A stretch of DNA of 64,000 nt from Magnaporthiopsis rhizophila (Eukaryota > Ascomycota > Sordariomycetes > Magnaporthales > Magnaporthaceae), in the NCBI GenBank assembly GCA_003049465.1, contig PYSS01000027.1, forward strand, positions 1 through 64,000. The letters are read 5' to 3'. This document shows positions 31,265 to 41,610 of this stretch, piece by piece. Made by a program: the position numbers and the translations under genes. Position 1 is the first letter of the stretch; each line of letters begins with the position of its first letter. The notes beneath the pieces were generated by a model. It saw only the letters and a list, made by a program, of their open reading frames with translations. It was not told the DNA's origin and searched no databases.

Positions 31265-33397
31265 CGTGGCTTCGGCTAGGAGAGGATGGCGCAACAATTA
31301 GCAATTCTACTTGGGCTATAATAAACATGAATCCATGTGGGTTTAGTCCCAAAAGAAGCGGCTGTTATGGAGTTGCTTGTCGAGGTGTGAAGGATTCATG
31401 GCGACCGGCATTGCCTGCAGGGACCACCTAGTCGTTCGTGGAGTTCGGCTTCCGCGAGAACGGGTAGCTCCATCGCAACAGGGAGGGAGCACGCCTTTGG
31501 CTGGAGGAGGGGCGCTCAATTGCCACGTGCTTCAGGGGCCATTTCAGGGACCTCCCCACTTGCACTGGCGGGCTCAGACGTTTGTCCTCCAAGCCTATCC
31601 CCAACTCGAGGTACTGGCAGAGTCATGGCCTGCATCTTGGACAGACGTGCGCTGTGCGGAGCTTATTGAGTGACGCCTACCTGAACCGGCGTCCCGACTG
31701 GCCACAACATTGGCAGTGCCATTGCTGGCCGCCTGGAGCTTGGTGTGTTTGTAGACTTCGTCGTCTCGAATCTTGCGACAGCCGCGGCAGCCCGAATCGC
31801 TCTCCTGCTCGCGATTGCGGTTGATAACGGCGGCGGGGCCGTGCTGTGCTGTGGCCACAGCCATTTGGCTGTTCGTATCGGGTGTGAGCGAGCTTCGGCG
31901 GCCTCCTTCAAGCCTCCAGACGAAGTCCTTGGGGCACCGCTGTGGACGGACTGCGACAGGCTTTTGTAGCGGACTCCCTGGTGCGTTTATCAGAGCTGTC
32001 ATCTTGGTGACGGCGGTGGTGGTCGAAACAGTAATGTCCCCTGCCACTGGCGGATGACGCGAGAGCAGGGAGTGTGGCATCATAGGCAGCACCACGGCCT
32101 CAGCTCCTCCGAGGCGGAAAGCACGAGTGCTTATCGAATGACTGGGTGATTGTCGCGGTACTGCTGGTACCGAACCAACTAAGGAGACTGGTGATGCTCA
32201 CCGCCAGACAGAGGAGCGAAGTCGGCTAGATTAACACGTAGGCGCGGGAGGCTGGTGTATAAATCCGGATTCACACAAAGTCGGAAGGCAGGTGCAACGG
32301 CTCTCCTTCCCGGATGGAGCTGGGTGTGGCAAAGAGTAGAGCCAGCCGCCTGCGTTTCGCAAATTCCGATCTATCGATCCCTCCACGTTTCTCCTAGGTC
32401 GGGGCAGTGGCACGCTCGCTTGCTTTTGCATCTCCCCTGGGAGCCCAAGAGCTGTGGGCAGCCCGTGGCCCAACAAACAAGCCAAGTCTACGGGCGCGAT
32501 GTGCCAGTCCCAACCCACCAAACGCCAAGACATGATATGCAGCGCCAAAATTGCTGTTCGCATCCCCTGGTCCCATTCCTCCCTCGACTAGAGCAAAGCT
32601 GCTCGCCAGTAGCATTGAGGAGCGGGCGCCTCCCGGGGACTGGCGTCCGGCATCTTGATGCGCGGGCATGGTCGGCTGTTCCTATTCCACGGCACTAAGT
32701 GACACCAGGCGCCTCCGTCTCGGCTTCCCCAAATCAGAGCTGCTGTCCTGGGATAGTGCAACACTGCGCCGTGGGAAACCTGGCCGGTGGCGGCTCTTGG
32801 TTGTTCCACTCCGGTTCAGGGGCGCGTCGGCAAGAACGCCGATAGCCACGCTTTGCTAGGCGGATTCGGTCAAACCTCAGATCCAGGCAACGCGGCAGCT
32901 CCTTCAATCGACGGCTATAGATGTTTTGTGGCGCTATCTACCTAGTATTCATGCCCAGGACAGGAGAGCTCCTCTATTTTTAAAACGCAAAAGGCTGACT
33001 TCCAAGCTTCATGTTTGGATCCAACAGTGGAGGGAGGGCGGAGTGGAGGATGTTCAAGTGACGCTCGAGCCACCTATGACGCCGATCACCCACGTCCTAT
33101 TTGCGGAGTCTCCCGAAAAAGCCCCCACATCCCTGCCGCCGAAGCTGCATTTTTTTTTTTCCTCCGCCAGAGCCAACCAACCGACTACCGCAGCATCTCA
33201 ACCGCCCGCGGCGTCCTGCACCCGAGGCACGCTCCGCCGACGACACGACACGACGATAGCAATTCGCGGGTTACCTCTCCGAGCAGACGGCAGGACAGTT
33301 GAGATTTGTCTCTATTGAAGCTCTGTCCGGCGCACGATCGCCACCCCTCACCAGACGAACCGCATAATCCTCGCTCTCCCCCTCGATTTATAGTACG
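31265..33397. other. Divergent promoter region, no gene seen
   Basis: About 2.1 kb between the start codons of DUG2 (minus) and TIM17 (plus). No convincing coding sequence. Frames of 110-166 codons (31595-32095 minus, 32255-32698 plus) have scattered composition and no domain. The last 250 bp contain a T run and polypyrimidine blocks consistent with the TIM17 promoter. Confidence 0.4.
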
Positions 33398-34063
33398 ATG
33401 GATCACACACGCGACCCTTGCCCATGGGTCATTCTCAATGACTTCGGCGGCGCTTTCTGCATGGGCGTAAGCACCTCGAGCTCTCGGCGCGCCGTTTCTG
33501 TTCCTTCGGGGACTTCCCGAGCACATCCTGTAGCATGCGCTGAACTATGTCTATTTTCACCCCGAACAGGCTATCGGCGGCACCATATGGCACGGCGTCA
33601 AGGGTTTCAGGAACTCCCCTTTCGGCGAGCGCCGCATCGGTGCACTAACGGCGATTAAGATGCGCGCGCCAGTCCTGGGCGGCAACTTCGGCGTCTGGGG
33701 CGGTCTCTTCAGCACATTCGACTGCGCCGTCAAGGGCATCAGGAAAAAGGAGGATCCCTACAACGCAATCATCGCCGGCTTCTTCACCGGCGGCGCTCTT
33801 GCCATCCGCGGCGGTTACAAGCCTGCGAGGAACAACGCCATCGGCTGCGCCGTTTTACTTGCCGTCATAGAGGGCGTTGGTATCGGTTTCCAGAAGATGA
33901 TGGCGGGCAGCACAAAGCTTGAGGTTGGTCGAGGCCCCCCCGGCGGCCGTCGAGATGGTTTACTCCTTTGTCGGCTGGGTTTTAGAGTGTCCGACCCAGC
34001 GCACAAACTAACATTCTGCAGAACCCCCTACCGCCTCCAGAGGGTCAAGGAGCGTTGGCTTAA
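33398..34063 (+). CDS. tim17: Mitochondrial import inner membrane translocase subunit TIM17
   Basis: Three exons (33398-33466, 33570-33923, 34022-34063) give 154 residues, the normal length. The protein starts [20 protein letters not shown], the conserved TIM17 N-terminus. It continues through four predicted membrane spans with the Tim17/Tim22/Tim23 signature [20 protein letters not shown] and a short soluble tail (NPLPPPEG) supplied by the small last exon. TIM17 is a core, voltage-gating and presequence-handling subunit of the TIM23 complex that moves matrix proteins across the inner membrane. The last intron has a GTTGGT donor, slightly off consensus, but the acceptor and tail are unambiguous. 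It converges with the isoaspartyl-peptidase gene. Confidence 0.95.
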
Positions 34064-34424
34064 GTCACGACGATCGCATATACCAAACCAAAATTCACCA
34101 CTCTACTCTTTCTATTACGTACCACCGTCGAATGCCCCCGGGCGGTGGTCGTTTGTAAATCTTGCGGGTTCGGCACGGTCTTTGCATCTCGAAACGGGGC
34201 GATGGGCGGGCGTTATTGAAAACTGTATACTAGACGGGGAAGAGGCTTACCCGGAAGTCTGGAAAGAGTCACGACCGACTCGACCACATGATCTGCACTG
34301 GACATGGTCTACCAAAGTAATTCACTCGATTGACCAGCCGCTGTCTATCTTGTATTGAATCCGACGCTACGAGATGCAAGATCGATCAAGATATCGTCAA
34401 GACTATTCCACCCGACCCCCTAAC

Positions 34425-35947
34425 TCAGAGTATTGTCTTCTCGCTGCACCAGCGTCGAACGTCCTCAGCAGCGCCCTCGGCCTCATACCCACCAACGCCG
34501 GGGACGTCTTTGAAAACTTTGTAGCGAGCCTTTCCCTGGTCGTCAATCCAGGCACGATACATGCCGCCGCAGTTGTGGTCATGCGCAATCTCAGACCGCA
34601 CCTCGAGAGTGCGGCCCTCCGCGTCTCTGACGAGCGCCACCTCGATGCCGATGATTCCGCCCTCCCCTTCGCCCCTGACGCCCCACCGCTCCCCCGCGCT
34701 CCGCTGCAGCTCTCCGCCGGGGCCCGCCACCGCTGTCAACGCGGCCGCCGACGGCTTAGCGCCGAATCTCGCCAGCGCAGCGACTGTGCGCAGCGCCGCC
34801 GTTCGCATGAAGCTGTCGCCGTTGCCGGTGCCGGACCCCGCAAACGCGCGCACCGTCGTGGTGGCCGTGGCGGTAGCCGCGCTCGCTGCTACCGCCGCCG
34901 CGGCGACCACGGGCGGCGCGTACAGGAACGGCGTCGGCAGGCAGTCCGCCACCAGCACCCTGAGCGCCGAGCCGAGCTGGACGACGGGCGCGTCGGGTCT
35001 CATCAGGGCGCGCCGCCAGTAGCGGCACTCCTCCTCCTCCTCCCTAACGGGTGATGACGACAACGGGTCGCAGCTGCGCCGCTCCTCCCACTCCTCGGCC
35101 CAGAAGCCGGCGCCGGGCACGGGCGTATCGCCTATGCGGCCCGTCAGCTTGTTGGTCAGGCCGCCGGTGCTGGTGGCGACGCACAGCACGCCCTCGGCGT
35201 CCAGCGCCACGGCGCCCACGGTGCCCTGTGGTAGGTACTCGGTCGCCGACCAGGTCGCGGGCTCGGCGCCGTCGCTGGCCCTCTCGCGCTCCAGCGCCGC
35301 GATGTGCTCGTCCCACCGCCGCTGCGTGAAGAAGTACGACGGCTCGACTAGGGTCAGACCGTATTGCCCCGCGAGCTGCTCTGCCGCGGGCCCGTGGAGG
35401 AGCGTGTGGCCCTGCGCTGAGGGGATGTCGAGGCGGCCGTCATCCTTCCCTTCTGGGGAAGAGGGCCCGCCGAGGTCGGCGTCACCGTGCTCGAGTATGG
35501 CGCGGGCGAGCAGGATGGGGTTGCGCACGCGGCGCAGGCCGGTGACGCCGACGCCGCGCTTGGCGCGGCCGCGCGAGACCATGACTGAGGCCTCGAGCTC
35601 ATTGAGGCCGTCGCGCGTGAAGACGGCGCCGTGGCCCGCGTTGAAAAGCGGGTTGTCCTCCAGCTGCAAGACCGCGTGGACGGCGGCGTCGAGGGCGTTT
35701 GGGAACTGTGATGCTGTTGGGGTTGTCATGTATGTGTACGTTTTAGATACCTGGGGTCCTTTGTTAATATGGGAACTAGATAGCGAAAGCTGGAAATGGC
35801 CGGGACTCATACTATGGTTAGCAGTGCGTTGCGGAAGACATTGTATCGATCTGTCGGGAGGTTCCTCGGCGTGATATTCCCGGCTCCGCCATGGATGATA
35901 AGGCGCGGTGTGATGATTGGGATTAGGGATTGTCGTTTGTATTCCAT
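34425..35947 (-). CDS. Isoaspartyl peptidase / L-asparaginase (Ntn-hydrolase)
   Basis: Two exons (35947-35813, 35750-34425; 62-bp intron GTATGA...CCCCAG) give 486 residues. The start at 35947 (MEYKRQSLIPI) is preferred; in-frame ATGs at 35980 and 36001 are alternatives. The N-terminus RLIIHGGAGNITP and the segment NPLFNAGHGAVFT are typical of plant-type asparaginases. The autocleavage site lies at GTVGAVALD, where Thr222 would become the nucleophile of the beta subunit, followed by ATSTGGLTNKL and GRIGDTPVPGAGFWA. These enzymes self-cleave and hydrolyse beta-aspartyl peptides, asparagine or glycosyl-asparagine. A long Ala/Thr-rich insert in the beta half makes it larger than bacterial forms, as is common in fungi. 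The exact substrate preference cannot be read from sequence. Confidence 0.9.
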
Positions 35948-36199
35948 GATTGATGGTAGTATCGTCCTCTTCCTCTCCATTCTCCTTCGCGATGCTTTCA
36001 TCCACGGATTTAGCACTACCTAAGCTGGGGAAACCAACAATGTCCGTATGAATCGGACATTTAACGACCTCCGTGGGGCGGCTCCCAGGCGATAGGACGA
36101 ATCCGATGGCTGCCCCAAAAAATACTGGAATAGACTGGAAATTCAATGCGTCCCAAAGAGCTTGTGATTCACTGTCAAAAACTGCGTTCCAAAAACAAT

Positions 36200-36340
36200 G
36201 CATTCCAAAAACTTGCCTATATATTTGCCGGCTTCGCTAGACCTTTCTGTCCCCTGCTTTTGTCCTCCGCCTCTGTTCCCAAACCTCCTCAAGTCGCCTA
36301 CACGATCCACGAGCTCCTCAAGCCTACAGAACCGCATAAT
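36200..36340 (+). repeat. Diverged copy of the family upstream sequence
   Basis: The 140 bp before the pseudogene at 36341 align with the upstream sequence of the intact gene at 27526-27937 and with the interior of the 22557-22780 element. Shared pieces, read toward the gene, include CACTGTC, GCGTTCCAAA, TATTTGCC and TTCGCTAG followed by a C/T-rich block. The distal inverted-repeat terminus is not found here. Confidence 0.55.
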
Positions 36341-36964
36341 ATGGCCGTAAGTCTCTTGACCCCCGCTTGCCCCGAGTGTCGCCTGGAGCAACCACAGCGG
36401 CTGCCTCAAGAATTACCTACTTACACGGTGGTTATGGTTACTCTTTAGGAGCCTAAAGAGATTTAGAAAATGCACTAGGCTATCGCCCAGGCTACAGTAT
36501 CACGACCGGTAGGGTGGCTGCAAAGAGAGGCCAAAAGAGAGATGTATTGGCAAGGAATCGAGGCCAAAGGCCCGGGCGCGTGCGGCCCTCTATCTGTAGT
36601 GCCTGTGGGGGCTGACGTAATCTGGCTGCCAGGGCCCGTGCGCCCTGGAGACCTCTACTGGCCGTGACATACAGCCTCTATAGTGGTGGCTGCGATGCTG
36701 AGGTTCCTGGCAGCCGCGGCGAAACGAAATGATAAATTCTTACGGCTCTCTCGTCCCCAACTGATCGCCGAGCTTCCTTCGGTCATTCAGGGGGGCATTG
36801 CAGAATTTGGCGACGATCTCGTTCGTGTCGCTGTCCAAACGAAAAGGTTGATTAAGAGTAATCTTAAATTAGCTGGGTTGAGTTGAGAGCTTGTACAAGG
36901 CGTCCTGTCCGTTTATACCAAACAGGGTAACGAGGTTATCACCAGCATAGGTGCCGGGGTTTAG
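36341..36964 (+). pseudogene. RIP-mutated copy of the 115-residue gene
   Basis: The same structure as 27526-27937: ATGGCC exon, intron (36347-36448), then exon 2. Compared with the intact copy, two CAG codons became TAG and a GAA became AAA near the start of exon 2, and a CAA position became TGA later (AGTTGAGAG). The conserved core AELPSVIQ-GIAE and RLIKSxLxxAGL remains readable, and the frame ends at the homologous position (TAG, 36962-36964). A 172-bp insertion (36498-36669) interrupts exon 2. CpA-to-TpA transitions creating stops are the classic footprint of repeat-induced point mutation in Pezizomycotina. Confidence 0.75.
36498..36669 (-). mobile_element. 172-bp LTR-like insertion, 5-bp target duplication
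   Basis: Flanked by TACAG on both sides (36493-36497 and 36670-36674), with the host reading frame resuming directly after the second TACAG. On the minus strand it starts TGTCACGGCCAGTAG and ends CTACCGGTCGTGATA, so the ends are inverted repeats of about 15 bp differing by transitions. A TGTCACGG start, a near-CA end (TA here) and a 5-bp duplication fit a solo LTR of a Ty3/gypsy-type element; a MITE is the alternative. No coding capacity. Confidence 0.65.
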
Positions 36965-37016
36965 GCGGCGGCATCAGGCTTTCGGGAAATCTTCGGACCG
37001 AGCCAATGCTAGGGTT

Positions 37017-37170
37017 TCGTAGAGCTTTTCTTTTACTCCCGTTTGCCCGAATGTCTCTTGTTTTTTTCACAATGGCAATTCGGCGGTGTGGCTCGAAAAA
37101 GTATTAACTTACACGACGATTACCTTTAGGCGCCCGACCATATGGCGATCGCCGCGATGCTGGGCCGCCT
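37017..37170 (+). pseudogene. Fragment of a third family copy
   Basis: Contains the family intron end and exon 2 start (TTACACGACGATTACCTTTAGGCGCCCG) and then jumps to GCGATCGCCGCGATGCTG, matching the later VAVVAML region, so exon 2 has an internal deletion. Upstream, CTTTTACTCCCGTTTGCCCGAATGTC matches the intron of the copy at 36341-36964. It ends about 195 bp before the RecQ start codon and so forms part of that promoter region. Confidence 0.55.
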
Positions 37171-37365
37171 GACACTCCCCCACATCGGCCAGCGGAGACA
37201 TATTCTGCCCACGTGACAGCGCGTTTCGAGACCCTGTAGCGAACGCGCCTGCCAGTTGTCAATTTGTGACCGAATCTGAGCCTCTGCCAAGACCCCGCTC
37301 GGCCATTTGCTCAGAATTCCACGGCTGGCTGGCAATTACCGCATTTGGCCCAGCTAGGTAGCGCC

Positions 37366-40020
37366 ATGAGCGATTACGGATCTGGCGATGACCTGTTCGA
37401 CGGGGATGAGGCAGGCGCCGTCCTGGGACACGCCGCCTCCAGCCAGACACAGGCTGCCGACATTTCGCCGCAAGCCCCGCTCAAGCGCAAGTTCGAGGAT
37501 GAGGAGGATGAGTTCGATGATCTCCTTGCTGAGGGCTTCGACGAGATAGAGGATATCAAGAGGCCTCGACTCAAGCTCGAGGCCGACGACGCCACGGCGT
37601 GTCCTTGTAGGACCGAGCTGGCACGGAAAATCCTCCGCCAGACATTTGGCTACGATGGCTTTCGCCTGGAGCAGGAGACTGCCATCTCCAGCATCCTTAA
37701 TGGCAGGAATGCCATGGTCGTGATGCCCACAGGAGGAGGCAAGAGTCTGTGCTATCAGGTTGGTTGCCGTAACGCCCCTTATCATAAACGTACATCGCAA
37801 ATCTCCCATTTTAGCCATTGCTTGCACGCGGACAACAAAGTATGGCCTTACTCTGATTGCTAACGCCACACATGACAGGTCCCGGCAATAGCTTTCGAGG
37901 AGCTCGATCGTGCCAGTGGCGCCGCTAGGCCAGGTGGTCATGGCATCACCATTATCGTCTCTCCCCTGCTTGCCCTGATGAGGGACCAGGTCGATGTGCT
38001 CAAGCGCAAGGGTGTGGCTGCCGAGAGCATCGACTCTACCAAGACCTGGGAGCAACAGCAGGAGATCAGCGCCAAGATGCGAGACGGGACCCTGCGTCTC
38101 CTGTATTGCGCCCCGGAGCGACTGAACAACGAGGGCTTCATCGAGAATCTCAAGTATGTGGCCGGCGGGATCCGGCTCGTTGCCGTCGATGAGGCCCACT
38201 GCATTTCCGAATGGGGCCATCAGTTCAGACCCGACTATCTGAAGGTCGCCCGGTTCGTCCAGGAGGTCAAGGCCGAGCGGGCTATCTGCCTCACGGCCAC
38301 GGCTACGACCAACGTCATCGAGGATGTTTGCAAGGCCTTCGACATCGCCAAGACCGATGTCTTCCGCACCGCACCCTACCGTCCTAACTTGCGGCTTCTC
38401 GCGAGTCCCGTAAAACTCGCTGACGACAAGTTGGATCAGCTGCTCTCCTTTTTAAAGAAACACAAGGGCCCAACGCTGGTCTACGTCACTGCCCAGCAGC
38501 AGACCGTGAGCCTGGCGGAGAAGCTGGTCAAGGCTGGGCTGCGGGCCCTGCCGTTCCATGCAGGCATGAAGACGGAAGACAAGGAAGCCAATCAAGACAT
38601 GTTTATGGCCGATAAAGTCGACATTGTTGTTGCCACAATCGCGTTCGGCATGGGAATCGACAAGCCCAATATTCGAAACGTGGTGCACTACGGCATTCCA
38701 GGCTCGGTCGAAGAGTACAGCCAGCAGGTTGGCCGCGCCGGCCGGGATGGAAAGCCTAGCACCTGCATGTTCTACCTCTGCCCCGAGGACTTGGACGTTC
38801 GCTCAGTGCTTGCCTACGGCGATACGCCGACGCGGAAGGCCGTGGTCTCGGTGCTACACAATATCTTCGACGAAGAGGTCACGGCGCTCCCTATTGATGG
38901 TGTTTTTAAACGCAGTCAATATGCGCAGACGAACGAATATGATATCCGGGCCAATCCGTTGTCGATAATCTACGCGATGCTGGAGCTGCGCTTTGGGCTG
39001 ATCCGCGTCATCACCCCCGAGTATGGCCAGTACAAGTTCGATCCTCAAAGCAAGTACGACGCTGTCATCTCGAAAGACAAGTCGCCGGCAGCACAGGCCA
39101 TCACGCAATTCTCCTCCAAGCCAGCGAGAGGCAGGATTTACACCATGGACGTCGAGGCCGCTGCTCGAAGCCTAAACATCAACCGGCAGGAGATCATCAG
39201 GAAGCTTAACGAATTGCACGACAAGGGCTTCATCAAGCTGACAGCGTCGGGACTGGAAAATCGGTATCGGGTCACATCCAAGAAGCTACCCCGGACGCCC
39301 GCAGAGATTGACACCCTGGCAGACGAGATCTTTGCCGACCTAAAGCAGCGTGAAACCGACGCGGTCCAAAGGATCGATCAGGTCATCGGGCTGGTGACGG
39401 GAAAGCAGTGCTTTGCCCACGCGCTTTCCTTGCACTTCGACATGGATCTGCCAGGTGACAAGAAGAGCTGCGGCCACTGCGGCTACTGCGAGACGGGCGT
39501 CGCCGTGGTCATGCCAGACGCGCCGCCCCAGGCGCCGGTCGGCCTGGGCTCCCTCATGGAGATCCTCAATACAATACCGGATCGCGACGACCCCCTGCTC
39601 CTGACAAAGATCGCGTTTGGCATCACCACCCCACGCGTGACTCGGATGAAGATCAGCAGAAATCACATCTTTGGGTCGCTGGTGGGCCACAACTTCAACG
39701 TAAGGATCCCCGGCTTCAGGTGTTTATCCCCGTTATGCTCTTCCTGATCGGCCTTCTTTGTTTCATACTAACCTGGTCGCCATCGCTAAACCCACCCCCT
39801 ATAGGCGGTTCTCGAGGGGTTCACGCAGGTCTGCAGCCAAGAGGGCGGCAATAGCAGCAGCATCAAGCGGGAAGGCTCCACGCCGACAATCAAGAAGGAA
39901 CCGGCGAGCAGCGCCTATTCGGGCCGATCAACTCAGACGTCTGGTGGTCGAGGATTGGGGCGAGGTCGGGGCTCCGGGGCCAGCCAGGCCTCTAGCAGTC
40001 GGGGCCGGGGGCGGTCTTGA
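37366..40020 (+). CDS. RecQ-family ATP-dependent DNA helicase
   Basis: Three exons (37366-37758, 37879-39699, 39805-40020) give 809 residues from an ATG at 37366 (MSDYGSGDDL). After an acidic N-terminus the helicase core shows motif I MPTGGGKSLCYQ (at the exon 1 end), motif II DEAHCISEWGHQFRPDY (from about residue 236), motif III TATAT, FHAGM and motif VI QQVGRAGRDG. The RecQ zinc-binding site ends CGHCGYC, and a winged-helix region lies before and around it. There is no HRDC domain; the tail is Gly/Arg/Ser-rich (GRGRGSG) and probably nucleic-acid binding. Length and layout resemble RECQ1-like enzymes rather than the large BLM/QDE-3 type. Such 3'-5' helicases resolve recombination and replication intermediates in the nucleus. 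It starts next to two decayed repeat copies and converges on the phosphate-permease gene. Confidence 0.93.
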
Positions 40021-41610
40021 AGCTCTTGGCTGCGCTCAGAGGCCAAGTGCCCAATGGCGACGTCGGGCCAAGCAATGGACATGTTTCTCCGCTAGCCCCC
40101 AAGACAAATCTTAGGCGTCCACCCACGAGGCCAGTCTGCGTGACGGCAAACGTCCAGAGCCATGTTGTTGTCTTGAGGGACATAACTTGCGGGGGTGGGT
40201 AGCATCAAGCACTATCTGACGGTAGACTTCCTGACGGTGGGGGACCCCTGGGACTGGTGCCGCGGAGCCAAGATTCCTATCAGCGACGGCGGATCTTACC
40301 GCCAAGATATTACACGACCATGCGTAATTTTTTTTTTTTTTTTTTTTTTGGACGGGCGTTTGCGTCCCGCCACACACATTCCATGTCCTCCCCCGGCTTG
40401 GTTTTCTTTTCCATCCATGTCACCCCGCGGCCCGACCGCGGGCAGGGGAGGCAGACTTCGCAGAGGGGTTGAAACGGCGTGCCCCAGGCTATGTAGATCG
40501 GCGGGTTTGGGTCAAAACAACCTTTTAAGGTCAACAACAAACTGCCGCCGACGAGGGTTGGGACCCACTTTCCATTCCACATGCGGCATCTGGTCGCGTG
40601 CTAATTCGCCGCAGCCTGGCCTGCCTCCGTGTTTGTTGCTTGGGTCGCGCCCGCCAAGAGACAAAAATCTCCCGTTGCTGTCGCAGTTGAGCGGGCGGCG
40701 GTGGCTGTGCAATGTCGATGATGTATCTTGGCCTTTTTTCATCTTGCACTTTGTTATCTATTTCGCCTCTATGGCCGACGCTGCCCTTTTTATCTCATTA
40801 TCTTGGCTGTCACAGCGCAAGTTGTTGCCAAGGAGCGGGAATGTGAAGCTTTGTCATGTTGGGTTTCTTTTTCGTTGCTTTTCCTCACGGGTCGGCCAAG
40901 TTCATCCAATATTACCGTCGTGTTGGGCCAGTGTTTTTTGCAGCAGGACATGGTGCAAGGGGCTGTGTTCGCCCGTGACGGCGATCGGTCGCTGTTATTG
41001 TCGAGCTATGTTCCTTGTTCGGGTCCGGGATGTGTCCCCCGGTCCACGTTGTCGCAGGGTTTCCCGAAGCGACTGTTCCCTGTGCTCTAGCTCCCCCCCG
41101 CCCTTTGTCTATCGGCGACCTCTCCCGTCTGTGTCTCGAGCTCCCACCGTCGCCGTTTTGGAAAAGAAGATGTTCGGTGGCACCTTAGAAGGCCGTCGAT
41201 GCATTCCTGGCCGGACAGAGAGGCAATTGGCGCGGGCGAATGACTGGCTGACTGAAGCGTAACACACGACATGGAAGGTATCGTAGGTGTACGACGAGCG
41301 ACACAGCGTGTCAGATAGAGCAGATTGTAAAAATTCTTTCTTTATTCGACGCTACGACTTTATTTTCGCTCGCTTCCTCGATGGTATCAATCCCCGATCC
41401 CAACACCGCTAGGCGGCCAAGCAAGAAAAGCACTCTATGTCGCTTTCTGTGAAGATGAAAAATAAATAAAACGTATACCAGATGAGGAAATACGAGAGAC
41501 GGAAGAAAAGAAAAGAAAAGAACCAGCCAAGATGCTAGACAGGACGCCCCTCGGGGATTACCCCAGCCGAGGGTTTCGCGGCACGATTTGTGTTGATTTA
41601 ATAACCACGT
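40021..41610. other. Intergenic region between convergent genes
   Basis: About 1.6 kb between the 3' ends of the RecQ and phosphate-permease genes. It includes a 22-base T run (40328-40349). An open frame of 355 codons (40195-41262) begins with GTG, runs through the T run, has no domain and is Arg/Ser/Cys/Leu-rich, so I regard it as chance. AT-rich sequence at 41320-41520 suits the permease 3' untranslated region. Confidence 0.45.
40328..40349. repeat. Poly-T run (22 T)
   Basis: Uninterrupted T homopolymer in the spacer between convergent genes. Confidence 0.9.

Noticed and set aside
40195..41262. Open frame of 355 codons on the plus strand
   Set aside because: It starts with GTG, reads through a 22-base T run as poly-Phe, has no domain and lies between the 3' ends of two convergent genes.
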